Part shown: piece after piece, positions 23,034 to 31,949 of the stretch
Position numbering within the stretch: the stretch's first letter is position 1
How the letters are laid out: each line of letters begins with the position of its first letter
From: Streptomyces sp. A1277
GTDB taxonomy: Bacteria > Actinomycetota > Actinomycetes > Streptomycetales > Streptomycetaceae
DNA length: 64,000 nt
Direction of reading: 5' to 3'
Assembly: GCF_004795015.1 (NCBI RefSeq)
Contig: NZ_SSBI01000034.1
Span: forward strand, 21,671 to 85,670
Notes under the pieces: generated by a model
The model's input: only the letters and a program-made list of their open reading frames with translations
What the model was told of the DNA's origin: nothing
The model's database searches: none
Position numbers and translations under genes: made by a program

Positions 23034-23480
23034 TCAACAACCCGGGTTGCACCGCTCGTTTGGCAGACCCGCTCGGGCCCCTGGCCCAGTCGGCCCGGTC
23101 AGCAGCTTCACCGGACGTATGACCATCCGCCGGTGGATAGCGGACCGGTACTCGCGACGGGTACGTACCTCGGCCCAGGTGCCGGCGTCGATGACGGCAG
23201 GCCACTTCCCAGGGCCGACCTCCTCGCCCTGGTGCATGTGGATTCCGGCGACGTGGCGGGAGTCGAGCAGCGCCCGGACGGTGCCCTGGGTCCACTCCTT
23301 GCCGTACACGGTCCTGATGCCGCGCTTGTGGAGGACAAGGGCGATGGCGACCGGGCTCTTGCCCTTGAGGCAGCGGTCGAAGACCTCGCGGACGATCTCG
23401 GCCTCGTCCTCCCTGACGCTCACGCCGTCGGGCTCGTACCCGAACCCAGTACAGGGCGGCCGGTTCACCTGGGGTGATGG
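23034..23480 (-). pseudogene. Large serine recombinase, internal fragment
   Basis: This stretch encodes the recombinase (PF07508-type) domain of a large serine integrase: FGYEPDGVSVREDEAEIVR, GKSPVAIALVLHKRGI, then WTQGTVRALLDSRHVAGI. The N-terminal catalytic resolvase domain with its Ser nucleophile and the zinc-ribbon/coiled-coil end are both missing. It lies directly between the IS256 remnant and the truncated oxidoreductase, which points to past integration and deletion here. Exact ends are approximate. Confidence 0.8.
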
Positions 23481-23531
23481 TCGGCTCTCGGTGCTTGGGG
23501 CGGGGCATGGCACCGATGGTATGAGCAAGGG

Positions 23532-24277
23532 TTGGGCTCACCGGACTTCCGCCACCCGGTCACCCTGGCCAAGGAACTGATCGCGCTCGACGACATCTCG
23601 AACGGCCGCATCACGCTGGGGATCGGCGCCGGCGGGACCGGCTTCGACGCGACGACCCTGCTGCGGAGCGATGAGGTGCCGTGGACTCCGCGGCGGCGCG
23701 CCGACCGCTTCGGCGAGTTCGTTTCGCTGCTGGACGCCCTGCTGCGCGGGCCGGCCGGCACCTCGTACGAGGGCCAGTTCTACGCGGCCACCGAGGCGCG
23801 GAACGTACCCGGCTGCGTGCAGCGCCCGCGCCTGCCGTTCGCCGACGCCGCCACGGGACCACGCGGGCTCGCGCTCGCCGCGCGCTACGGGCAGGCGTGG
23901 GTGACCACGGGGGACCCGAAGCTGTACGAGGCGGGCAGCGCCGCCGGGTCGCTCGACGCCCTCCGGCGGCAGGCGGACGGCCTGGGCCGGGCCTGTGCGG
24001 AAGCCGGGCGGGAGGTGGCGGAGCTCGACAAGATCCTGCTCACGGGGTTCACGCCGGAGTTCAATCCGGCCCTCGCCGGGGCCGGAGGACGGCCGTTCGA
24101 CTCGGTCGGCGCGTTCGTGGACTTCGCGGGCCGGCATGCGGAGCTCGGCTTCACCGAACTCGTCATCCACGCCCCGGTGCCCGTCGACGGGCCGGGGTGG
24201 GGTTCGACGCGGCGGTGGCGGACGAGAAGCTGTTCGAGGAGAGCGCTGCGCGGGGCGCGGCCCAGCTGGCGGACTGA
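23532..24277 (+). pseudogene. LLM-class oxidoreductase, 5'-truncated and frameshifted copy
   Basis: Paralogue of the intact gene at 21,699-22,601. The sequence begins abruptly at GSPDFRHPVTLAKEL, equivalent to about residue 85 of the intact copy, so the N-terminal barrel strands are lost. Near 24,190 a one-base shift in a G-rich run breaks the frame: the first frame runs into RWRTRSCSRR, while the neighbouring frame continues correctly (GFDAAVADEKLFEE) to a stop at 24,277. Both lesions indicate a pseudogene. The upstream break coincides with the recombinase remnant. Confidence 0.85.
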
Positions 24278-24290
24278 CAGGCGTCCGGAG

Positions 24291-24314
24291 CGGGATGCGC
24301 CGCCGAGCATCCCG
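24291..24314. terminator. Hairpin between convergent genes
   Basis: An 8-bp perfect stem (CGGGATGC and GCATCCCG) with an 8-base loop lies in the 39-bp gap between the oxidoreductase remnant and the convergent kptA gene. Probable terminator of kptA. Confidence 0.6.
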
Positions 24315-24316
24315 TC

Positions 24317-24859
24317 TCAGCCGGGCAGGCGCAGGAATGCGGCGGGTACGGCGGAGGTGAGCCACACCCCGTTGGCGCTGACGTAGAAGGTGTGGCCTGC
24401 TCGGTGCATCGCCCCCGCGTCCACCGACAGGACGACGGGGCGGCCGCGCCGGGCCCCGACGCGGGTGGCGGTCTCGCGGTCGGGCGAGAGATGGACATGG
24501 GTGCGGTTCATGGGGCGCAGCCCCTCGGAGCGGATCGCGTCCAGCGCCCGGCCGACCGTGCCGTGGTAGAGGTACGCGGGCGGCTCCGCCGGCGGCAGGC
24601 CCAGGTCCACGGGAACGGTGTGCCCCTGGCTCGCCCGGATGAGGCTGCCCTCGACCGCGAAGCGCTGCTTGTCGTTGGAGGCGACGACATGGTCGAGTTC
24701 CGGCCGGGTGATCGGGAAGCGATGGCGGGCCGCTGCGCGCAGCAGCTCGTCGATCGGCACCCAGCCATGGGCGTCGAGTGTGAGCCCGATCCGCTCGGGC
24801 TGGTGCCGCAGGTGTCTGGAGAGGTACTTGGACACCTTGACGGTGCGTCTTTCATCCAT
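24317..24859 (-). CDS. kptA: RNA 2'-phosphotransferase (Tpt1/KptA)
   Basis: A 180-residue KptA/Tpt1 enzyme that moves an internal RNA 2'-phosphate to NAD+. Family signatures are SKYLSRHLRHQPERIGL, GWVPIDELL, IRASQGHT, LYHGT and HVHLSPD, which contain the conserved Arg-His-Arg-Arg-type residues. Length agrees with bacterial KptA (about 180). The ATG at 24859 starts MDERRTVKVSKYLS; the longer frame adds only an unrelated 14-residue prefix. It is monocistronic. The bacterial substrate is generally unknown, since bacterial tRNA ligation does not leave this phosphate. Confidence 0.93.
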   Translation of the reverse strand: MDERRTVKVSKYLSRHLRHQPERIGLTLDAHGWVPIDELLRAAARHRFPITRPELDHVVASNDKQRFAVEGSLIRASQGHTVPVDLGLPPAEPPAYLYHGTVGRALDAIRSEGLRPMNRTHVHLSPDRETATRVGARRGRPVVLSVDAGAMHRAGHTFYVSANGVWLTSAVPAAFLRLPG

Positions 24860-24942
24860 CCCTTCAGCGTGCTCCCGACACTCTCCGCAGCGCATCCGCA
24901 TTTCGTCGGCGCTTCAGCGAAGCGATCTTCGCGCAGAGGTTT

Positions 24943-24995
24943 GATCCACAGCTAACTAGAGTTATCCACAGGATGGTTGTCGATGCTGTGGACAA
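24943..24995. promoter_or_regulatory. DnaA-box cluster between kptA and the MerR gene
   Basis: TTATCCACA (24962-24970) and TGTGGACAA (24987-24995, the inverse of TTGTCCACA, the Streptomyces consensus) lie 16 bases apart, with a near match TGATCCACA at 24943. The gap is locally AT-richer than its surroundings. Binding by DnaA is inferred from sequence identity to the box consensus. Confidence 0.6.
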
Positions 24996-25007
24996 GCGAC
25001 CTGCGTA

Positions 25008-25952
25008 TTAGGGGATTTGGGTAATTTGTCCTGATGTTGCGGTGGATGAGGCAAGGGAGTCCAACGTTCTCTTGTTCACCTCCCGTTCGGTGGCCGCCGC
25101 AACGAACTCATCGACGTGCTCCTGACCAACCAGATGCTGCACCGCAGCGATTGTGGCCGCCGGCAGGGAGACCGGACCCCGCCCGCCGCCGACAGGCGCT
25201 GCGGCGCCGGGCCCGTCCGGCGCGAGGTGGTACTCCAGATGCCGGGTGGCGAACAACCTCATCGCCCGCGCCAGTTCGGCGTCCACGGTCTGCTGGGCGA
25301 GCGGACGCAGCCGACGCACCATCGAAGCCGCATCGGCCGCATCCGCGTCGGTCGGCGGACGGTGGCCGAGGTACCGGGCGAAGACGTGCTCGGTGGTGAA
25401 CTCCAGGAACCGGCCGGCTATCTGCTCGACCTGTCCGCGAAGCTCCCTCAGCTGCCCGGAGATTGCCGGGAGCGGCACGCCGGCCGCGTACAACTCGACT
25501 GCGACCGCCAGCTCTTGTGGACTCGGCACGAGGAATTCGTCGTCGCGCCCCGGGACCGGTTCGAGGATGCCCAGCTCCACCGCTTCGGCGACGGCCTGCT
25601 CGTCGGCGTTACCGCCGAATTTATCGGCGAGTCCGGCAAGGGTGATGCGGTCGGCCCGCTCGTCGGTCCACGGGCCGTGCACCTCGGCGACGAGCCCGAG
25701 CACCCCTCCGAGGCCCCGACCCGTGTCCCACGCGTCGAGCAACTCCTTGATGCTGGCCAGGGTGTAGCCACGGTCCAGCAGATCGGCGATCTGCCGGAGC
25801 CGGGCGAGATGGGTGCCCCGGTACACATTGGCCCGGCCCCGCCGCTCCGGCGTCGGCAGCAGCCCCCGGTCCTGGTAGGCGCGGATCGTGCGTACCGTGG
25901 CGCCGCTGGCATGCGCCAGGTCCTCGATCCGGTACTCGCCGGCCCCGCTCAC
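25008..25952 (-). CDS. MerR-family transcriptional regulator
   Basis: A 314-residue regulator with an N-terminal MerR winged helix (residues 5-75: YRIEDLAHASGATVRTIRAYQDRGLL, shown here in part as GATVRTIRAYQDRGLL) and a long C-terminal effector region without recognisable Cys metal ligands. The GTG start overlaps the stop of the EphD-like gene (GTGA), so the two are co-translated. It probably senses an organic effector linked to the hydrolase/dehydrogenase substrate. The C-terminal part has no family I can name. Confidence 0.85.
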   Translation of the reverse strand: MSGAGEYRIEDLAHASGATVRTIRAYQDRGLLPTPERRGRANVYRGTHLARLRQIADLLDRGYTLASIKELLDAWDTGRGLGGVLGLVAEVHGPWTDERADRITLAGLADKFGGNADEQAVAEAVELGILEPVPGRDDEFLVPSPQELAVAVELYAAGVPLPAISGQLRELRGQVEQIAGRFLEFTTEHVFARYLGHRPPTDADAADAASMVRRLRPLAQQTVDAELARAMRLFATRHLEYHLAPDGPGAAAPVGGGRGPVSLPAATIAAVQHLVGQEHVDEFVAAATEREVNKRTLDSLASSTATSGQITQIP

Positions 25953-27727
25953 AGCGGCGGCTTCAGCCGGGCGAGGCCGCGCAGCGCGCCCGGGCCGACC
26001 CGGGACAGGAAACGCGCCGCATGGGACTCCGGCGTCACCGGAACCACGGCCTGGTTGCGCACGACCGCCCGGAGCACCGCGGCGGCGACCTTCTCCGGCG
26101 GGTAGTTCCGTCGGCCGTACAGCTTGCCTGCCCTCTGGCGGAGCCGCTGCTCCTCCTCCGCGTCCGTGCCCACGAAGCGTGCCGTGGACGTGATGCCGGT
26201 GTTGACGATCCCGGGGCAGATCGCGCTGACGCCGATCGACTTCTCGGCGAGCTCGGCGCGCAGACACTCGCTGAGCATCAGGACCGCGGCCTTCGACGTG
26301 TTGTACGCGGGCAGTGCGCGGGACGGCTGGAACGCCGCCGCAGACGAGGTGTTGACGATGTGCCCGCCCTGGCCGCGCTCGGCCATCTGCCGGCCGAAGA
26401 GCCGGCAGCCGTGGATGACGCCCCACAGGTTCACGTCGAGGACGTTCTTCCAGTCCTCGGTGGTCGTGTCCAGGAACGGCCCGGAGAGCCCTATGCCCGC
26501 GTTGTTGACCAGGACGTCCACCACGCCGTACTCGGCGGCGACCCGCGCGGCGAGCTTCTCCATGGCCTGCTCGTCGCTCACGTCGACCGCTTCGGCCCAG
26601 GCGGCCGGGGCACCGGCCTGCCGCGCCGACTCGGCGGTCCGCTCGGCGCCCTCCGCGTCCCGGTCGACGGCCACCACCCGGGCGCCCGCCTCGGCGAAGG
26701 CCAGTGCTGTGGCCCGACCGATCCCGCCCGCTGCCCCTGTCACCAGCACGAGCCGGCCGCCGAACCGCTCCGCGTGCGGTCCCTTCGCACCGGCTTCCAC
26801 CGGGACCCCGGCCTCCCGGGCCGACTCGGTCGCCGTGACGAACTCCCCGACCCAAGAGGCGATCCGGTCCGGCCTGGTGCGCGGGACCCAGTGCTTGGCC
26901 GGGAGCGAGCGGCGGATCAACTGCGGCACCCAGGCGTCGAGATCGTCGTAGAGCTGCTCGGAGAGGAACGCGTCCCCGGTCGGCGTGATCAGCTGGACCG
27001 GCACATGCGCGTACGCGTCGGTGCGCGGCCGGCGCAGCCGGGCGCGGACGTTGTCGCGGTAGAGCCAGGCCCCGTGCGCCGCGTCATGGGGCAGCGAGGG
27101 CGTCGGGTAGTCGCCCGGCGGCACCTTCTCCAGCCGCTCCAGAATGCCGGGCCACCGCTTGCCGAGCGGCCCGCGCCAGGCCAGCTCCGGCAGGACCGGG
27201 GTGTGCAGCAGATACACGTACCAGGACTTGGCGCCCTGCCCGAGGAGCTGACCGGCCCGGCGCGGGGTGGGCCGGGCCATCCGCTGCTTGATCCAGTGGC
27301 CGAAGTGGTCCAGGGAGGGGCCGGACACCGAGGTGAAGGAGGCGATCCGGCCCTCCGTACGGCTGACCGTCGCGAACTCCCAGGACTGCACCGAACCCCA
27401 GTCGTGCCCGACGAGGTGCACCGGCCGGTCGGGGCTCACCGCATCGGCCACGGCCAGGAAGTCGTCGGTCAGCTTCTCCAGCGTGAAACCGCCGCGCAGC
27501 GGTTTGGGCGCCGTCGATCCGCCGTGGCCGCGTACGTCGTACAGCACGACGTGCCAGTCCTCGGCGAGCCGGACGGCGACCTCCGTCCAAACCTCCTTGC
27601 TGTCCGGATATCCGTGCACGAGCAGGACCGTCGGTCGCGCCGCGTCCCCCAGCTCGACCACGCACAGCTCGATACCGCCCGTGGCCACCCGGCGCTCGCG
27701 CGCCCCCGGCACATCGCGCAGATTCAC
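25949..27727 (-). CDS. Alpha/beta-hydrolase - SDR fusion (EphD-like)
   Basis: A 592-residue two-domain protein. Residues about 10-300 form an epoxide-hydrolase-type alpha/beta hydrolase (LLVHGYPDSKEVW oxyanion region; nucleophile Asp in VGHDWGS). Residues about 315-590 form a short-chain dehydrogenase (VTGAAGGIGRA, NNAGIG, YNTSKAA with catalytic Tyr and Lys). The architecture and length are those of mycobacterial EphD (592 residues). I chose GTG 27727, which has a GAAAGAGGG ribosome site. Role: detoxification or modification of epoxy lipids is inferred. The MerR regulator gene follows with a 4-base overlap. Confidence 0.87.
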   Translation of the reverse strand: MNLRDVPGARERRVATGGIELCVVELGDAARPTVLLVHGYPDSKEVWTEVAVRLAEDWHVVLYDVRGHGGSTAPKPLRGGFTLEKLTDDFLAVADAVSPDRPVHLVGHDWGSVQSWEFATVSRTEGRIASFTSVSGPSLDHFGHWIKQRMARPTPRRAGQLLGQGAKSWYVYLLHTPVLPELAWRGPLGKRWPGILERLEKVPPGDYPTPSLPHDAAHGAWLYRDNVRARLRRPRTDAYAHVPVQLITPTGDAFLSEQLYDDLDAWVPQLIRRSLPAKHWVPRTRPDRIASWVGEFVTATESAREAGVPVEAGAKGPHAERFGGRLVLVTGAAGGIGRATALAFAEAGARVVAVDRDAEGAERTAESARQAGAPAAWAEAVDVSDEQAMEKLAARVAAEYGVVDVLVNNAGIGLSGPFLDTTTEDWKNVLDVNLWGVIHGCRLFGRQMAERGQGGHIVNTSSAAAFQPSRALPAYNTSKAAVLMLSECLRAELAEKSIGVSAICPGIVNTGITSTARFVGTDAEEEQRLRQRAGKLYGRRNYPPEKVAAAVLRAVVRNQAVVPVTPESHAARFLSRVGPGALRGLARLKPPL

Positions 27728-28050
27728 GACGCCACCCTCTTTCCGGACTCCCCCGTGCCCGCAGGCCGTTCGTACTTCACTCGCGAGGCCATGCCACCGT
27801 CCGTTCCCTGCCGTGTGCGGTACGTGCCCGTAACGTGACACTGATGAATGTGACAATGAACGGCGACTGCGTCAAGGGGTGTGCACACCCTGTGGACAAC
27901 CCTCTGTGGGCGTGAGTCCCGGCCACTGCCCGGGGCCGTGCTGTAGTCCTTCGTGAGGTCCCCTTACGGGTTCCCTACAACTCGAGTCTGACGTCGAACC
28001 AACCGTCAGGTCTGACGACCGCTGTGGTCCGCGCCACTAACGTCGATCCT
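27728..28050. promoter_or_regulatory. Divergent promoter region with palindrome and DnaA box
   Basis: This 323-bp gap lies between the EphD-like gene (minus) and the ABC operon (plus). It holds a perfect palindrome GGGTGTGCACACCC (27877-27890) immediately followed by a DnaA box TGTGGACAA (27891-27899). A TAACGT -10 element at 28038-28043 lies only 7 bases before the ABC gene GTG, so that transcript may be leaderless. Confidence 0.6.
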
Positions 28051-29109
28051 GTGAATGTCATCGCTGCCGAAGGTCTGAGTAAGCGGTTCCCCCGGGTGAC
28101 CGCGCTTGACCGGCTCTCCTTGGACATCGGACCGGGTGTGACCGGTCTGGTGGGTGCCAACGGAGCCGGCAAGTCCACGTTGATCAAGATCCTGCTGGGT
28201 CTGTCCCCCGCGACCGAGGGCCGGGCCGCGGTGCTCGGGCTCGACGTGTCGACCAGCGGGGCCGCCATCCGGGAACGGGTCGGCTACATGCCGGAGCACG
28301 ACTGCCTGCCACCCGACGTCTCGGCCACCGAGTTCGTCGTCCACATGGCGCGCATGTCCGGGCTGCCGCCGACCGCCGCCCGCGAGCGCACCGCCGACAC
28401 ACTGCGCCACGTCGGCCTGTACGAGGAGCGCTACCGCCCCATCGGCGGCTACTCGACCGGCATGAAGCAGCGCGTGAAGCTGGCCCAGGCCCTGGTGCAC
28501 GACCCTCAGCTGGTCCTCCTGGACGAGCCGACCAACGGCCTCGACCCGGTCGGGCGCGACGAGATGCTCGGCCTGATCCGCCGGATCCACACCGACTTCG
28601 GCATCTCGGTACTGGTCACCTCGCACCTGCTCGGCGAGCTGGAACGCACCTGCGACCACGTCGTCGTCATCGACGGCGGAACGCTGCTGCGCTCCAGCTC
28701 CACCAGCGACTTCACGCAGACCACCACGACCCTCGCGGTCGAGGTCACCGACAGCGACGCCCATCCCCACGGCACCGACGCCCTGCGCCGTACCCTCACC
28801 GAGGCAGGCGTCAAACTCGTCGGCCTGGACGGGCTGGACACGCAGGGGCTGCCCGGCGCCGGCCACATCCTGCTGATCGAGGCCACCGGCGAGGAGACCT
28901 ACGACCTGGTCCGCGACAGCGTCGCCGGGCTCGGACTCGGCCTCGTGCGGATGGAACAGCGCCGCCACCACATCGCCGAGGTGTTCCACGACGACGAGGC
29001 AGCCGCGGCGCGGACCGCGGCGGTGCCGGCCTCGGTCGTGCCGCAGAGCGGCCCCCTACAGCACAGCGGAACCGTCCAGCAGAAGGGGAGCGGTCGCGAT
29101 GAGCACTGA
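28051..29109 (+). CDS. ABC transporter ATP-binding protein
   Basis: A 352-residue ABC-2-type ATPase. Walker A is GANGAGKST, the signature YSTGMKQR and Walker B LVLLDEPTNGLD. A C-terminal extension of about 110 residues ends in a Ser/Gln-rich tail. The GTG at 28051 begins the domain sequence; an upstream in-frame GTG at 28024 adds nine residues without support. It overlaps the permease gene start by 11 bases. With the next three genes it forms two ATPase-permease pairs. The exported substrate is unknown. Confidence 0.88.
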   Translation: MNVIAAEGLSKRFPRVTALDRLSLDIGPGVTGLVGANGAGKSTLIKILLGLSPATEGRAAVLGLDVSTSGAAIRERVGYMPEHDCLPPDVSATEFVVHMARMSGLPPTAARERTADTLRHVGLYEERYRPIGGYSTGMKQRVKLAQALVHDPQLVLLDEPTNGLDPVGRDEMLGLIRRIHTDFGISVLVTSHLLGELERTCDHVVVIDGGTLLRSSSTSDFTQTTTTLAVEVTDSDAHPHGTDALRRTLTEAGVKLVGLDGLDTQGLPGAGHILLIEATGEETYDLVRDSVAGLGLGLVRMEQRRHHIAEVFHDDEAAAARTAAVPASVVPQSGPLQHSGTVQQKGSGRDEH

Positions 29110-30007
29110 GACCGGCGCCGCGACCGGGAGCGACGCCTCCCGGATCCACAACATCGGCTACCGCACTTACGACGGCGCGCGCCTGGGCCGTGCCTACGCC
29201 CGCCGCTCGCTGTACTCGCAGACCCTGCGCGGCTCCTTCGGACTCGGCCGCTCGGCCAAGTCCAAGGTGCTGCCCACGCTGCTGTTCGGCGTGATGTGTC
29301 TGGTGGCGGCGATCATCGTGGCGGTCGCCCTCGCCACCCCCGACACGACGAAGCTGCCCATCAAGTACACGTCGTTCGCGATCTACCTGCAGGCCGTCAT
29401 CGGCCTCTTCATCGCCGCGCAGGCGCCGCAGGCGGTCTCCCGGGACCTCCGGTTCAAGACCGTGCCGCTGTACTTCTCGCGGCCGATCGAGCACGGCGAC
29501 TACGTCCTCGCCAAGTTCGCCGCCATGGCCTCCGCGCTCTTCGTACTGACCGGGGTGCCGGTCGTGATCCTCTACATCGGCGCGCTGCTGGGGAAGTTCG
29601 ACTTCGCGGACCAGACCGAGTGGTTCGCCCAGGGGATGGTCTCGGTGGCGCTGCTGTCCGTGCTCTTCGCCGGTCTCGGCCTGGTGATGGCCGCGCTCAC
29701 CCCGCGCCGCGGCTTCGGCGTCGCCGCCGTCATCGCGCTGCTGACCATCACGTACGGCGCGGTCTCCACCGTCCAGGGCATCGCCTGGTCGACCGGCTCC
29801 GAAGGCGCGGTGAAGTGGCTGGGGCTGTTCTCCCCGATCACGCTGATCGACGGGGTGCAGACCGCGTTCCTCGGGGCATCCTCGGCCTTCCCGGGCGGGA
29901 ACGGCCCGAGTGCCGGTGCCGGCGTCGTCTATCTGCTCGTTGTCCTCGCGCTCGTCGCCGGCTCGTACGCCGTACTGATGCGCCGCTACCGGAAGGTCGG
30001 CCTGTGA
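29099..30007 (+). CDS. ABC-2 type transporter permease
   Basis: A 302-residue membrane protein with about six hydrophobic segments beginning near residue 60. A cytoplasmic N-terminal stretch (IHNIGYRTYDG) is typical of this permease type. It starts inside the preceding ATPase gene, and its stop overlaps the next ATPase start (GTGA), so it is an integral part of the operon. It is the membrane partner of the 28,051 ATPase. Confidence 0.87.
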   Translation: MSTETGAATGSDASRIHNIGYRTYDGARLGRAYARRSLYSQTLRGSFGLGRSAKSKVLPTLLFGVMCLVAAIIVAVALATPDTTKLPIKYTSFAIYLQAVIGLFIAAQAPQAVSRDLRFKTVPLYFSRPIEHGDYVLAKFAAMASALFVLTGVPVVILYIGALLGKFDFADQTEWFAQGMVSVALLSVLFAGLGLVMAALTPRRGFGVAAVIALLTITYGAVSTVQGIAWSTGSEGAVKWLGLFSPITLIDGVQTAFLGASSAFPGGNGPSAGAGVVYLLVVLALVAGSYAVLMRRYRKVGL

Positions 30008-30915
30008 CCACCATCGAGATCGACCACACCTCCCGCTGGTTCGGCAACGTGGTCGCCGTCAACGACGTGAGCATGACCGTGGGCCCGGGCGTCACCGGTC
30101 TGCTCGGTCCCAACGGCGCAGGCAAGTCGACGCTGATCAACATGATGGCGGGATTCCTCGCCCCCTCGACGGGTGCGGTCACGCTGGACGGCAAGGCGAT
30201 CTGGCGCAACGAGGCGGTGTACCGGCAGATCGGCATCGTGCCGGAGCGGGAAGGCATGTACGACTTCCTCACCGGCCGCGAGTTCGTGGTGGCCAACGCC
30301 GAACTGCACGGGCTGGGCGACGCCGAGGCGGCCGCCGCCCTGGCCACGGTCCAGATGGAGTACGCGCAGGACCGCAAGATCTCGACGTACAGCAAGGGCA
30401 TGCGCCAGCGCGTGAAGATGGCGTCCGCGCTGGTCCACAACCCGTCCGTGCTGCTGCTCGACGAGCCGTTCAACGGGATGGATCCGCGTCAGCGGATGCA
30501 GCTGATGGAACTGCTGCGGCGGATGGGCGCGGAGGGCCGGACGGTCCTCTTCTCCTCGCACATCCTCGAAGAGGTCGAACAGCTCGCCTCGCACATCGAG
30601 GTGATCGTCGCCGGACGGCACGCGGCGTCGGGTGACTTCCGCAGGATCCGCCGGCTGATGACGGACCGTCCGCACCGCTACCTCGTACGGTCCAGCGACG
30701 ACCGGGCCCTGGCCGCCGCGCTCATCGCCGACCCGTCGACGGCCGGGATCGAAGTGGACCTGAGCGAGAACGCTTTGCGTATCCAGGCGATCGATTTTGG
30801 CCGCTTCACCACACTGTTGCCCAGGGTCGCGCGCGAGCAGGGCATCCGCCTGCTGACCGTTTCACCCTCCGACGAGTCCCTCGAATCGGTCTTTTCCTAT
30901 CTCGTAGCGGCCTGA
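30004..30915 (+). CDS. ABC transporter ATP-binding protein
   Basis: A 303-residue ABC-2 ATPase. Walker A is GPNGAGKST, the signature YSKGMRQR and Walker B VLLLDEPFNGMD, followed by a C-terminal domain (residues 220-303) common to this subfamily. The GTG start overlaps the permease stop. It pairs with the permease gene 24 bases downstream. Confidence 0.88.
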   Translation: MTTIEIDHTSRWFGNVVAVNDVSMTVGPGVTGLLGPNGAGKSTLINMMAGFLAPSTGAVTLDGKAIWRNEAVYRQIGIVPEREGMYDFLTGREFVVANAELHGLGDAEAAAALATVQMEYAQDRKISTYSKGMRQRVKMASALVHNPSVLLLDEPFNGMDPRQRMQLMELLRRMGAEGRTVLFSSHILEEVEQLASHIEVIVAGRHAASGDFRRIRRLMTDRPHRYLVRSSDDRALAAALIADPSTAGIEVDLSENALRIQAIDFGRFTTLLPRVAREQGIRLLTVSPSDESLESVFSYLVAA

Positions 30916-30938
30916 GGCCGACAAGGAGCTGTGACGTC

Positions 30939-31658
30939 ATGTACGACCCCACAGTCGCCCGGCTCACCTACCGGGCGCTGCTCGGCCGGCGCCGGGCCGC
31001 CATCCTCTTCGTCCTGCCCGCACTCCTGATCGTCATCGCGGTGGCGGTACGGGGGTTCGCCGGGGCCGACGACCAGATGACCTCGGACGTGCTGAGCGGA
31101 TTCGCCATCGCCACCATGGTGCCGCTGATCGGCGTCATCGCCGGTACGGGCGCCATCGGGCCGGAGATCGACGACGGCTCGATCGTGTACCTGCTGGCCA
31201 AGCCGGTGAGCCGCCCGACGATCATCTTCACCAAGCTGATCGTGGCCATCGCGGTGACCATGGTCTTCTCGGCGGTGCCCACCCTGCTCGCCGGCCTGAT
31301 CCTCAACGGCAACGGCCAGCAGATCGCGGTGGCGTTCACCGTCGCCGCCCTGGTCGCCTCCATCGCCTACAGCGCGCTGTTCCTGCTGCTGGGCACGGTG
31401 AGCCGGCACGCGGTGGTCCTGGGTCTCGTCTACGCGCTGGTGTGGGAGGCATTCTTCGGCAGCCTGGTGCCCGGCGCGCGCACGCTCAGCGTGCAGCAGT
31501 GGTCGCTCGCGCTGGCCGAGAAGATCGGCGGCAACGGCACGATCACTTCGGACGTGGGACTGCCGCTCGCCACCATCCTGCTCGTGGTGGTCACCGTGGT
31601 GGCGACCTGGTACGCCGGGCAGAAGCTGCGCACCCTGAAGCTCGCCGGCGAGGAGTGA
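30939..31658 (+). CDS. ABC-2 type transporter permease
   Basis: A 239-residue permease with about six membrane segments. The GSIVYLLAKPVSRPTII loop after the second segment is typical of ABC-2 permeases that extrude lipids, drugs or peptides. The ATG lies 24 bases after the ATPase stop, preceded by AAGGAG. A strong hairpin follows the gene, so it is the last of the four-gene operon. Confidence 0.87.
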   Translation: MYDPTVARLTYRALLGRRRAAILFVLPALLIVIAVAVRGFAGADDQMTSDVLSGFAIATMVPLIGVIAGTGAIGPEIDDGSIVYLLAKPVSRPTIIFTKLIVAIAVTMVFSAVPTLLAGLILNGNGQQIAVAFTVAALVASIAYSALFLLLGTVSRHAVVLGLVYALVWEAFFGSLVPGARTLSVQQWSLALAEKIGGNGTITSDVGLPLATILLVVVTVVATWYAGQKLRTLKLAGEE

Positions 31659-31670
31659 GCCCGAACCCTT

Positions 31671-31719
31671 CCGACATGCGGCAGCCCCCGGCCCTCGGCC
31701 GGGGGCTGCCGCATGTCGG
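31671..31719 (+). terminator. Terminator of the ABC operon
   Basis: A perfect 23-bp stem (31671-31693 against 31697-31719) with a CTC loop lies 12 bases after the last operon stop. It is the longest perfect hairpin I found in the window. Confidence 0.93.
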
Positions 31720-31949
31720 ACAGTCTTACGCGTAACTGTACGGTTATCGGTGCGTTGTTCACGGTGCGTGGAGGCAACTGGAATCCGTGGCGTCGTAGCG
31801 TTCGTGAAATATGGGATGGCCGATGCGGCGAGGAATCATCCGCCGGTCGGTTCTTTGAGTGAGTGGCAACCGTGAGCGTCCTCCGCCCCTGAAGCCCGGG
31901 GAGAGGGCTGTCCATTCCCCCGTAGCTTTCACGAACGGAAGGCATGTTC

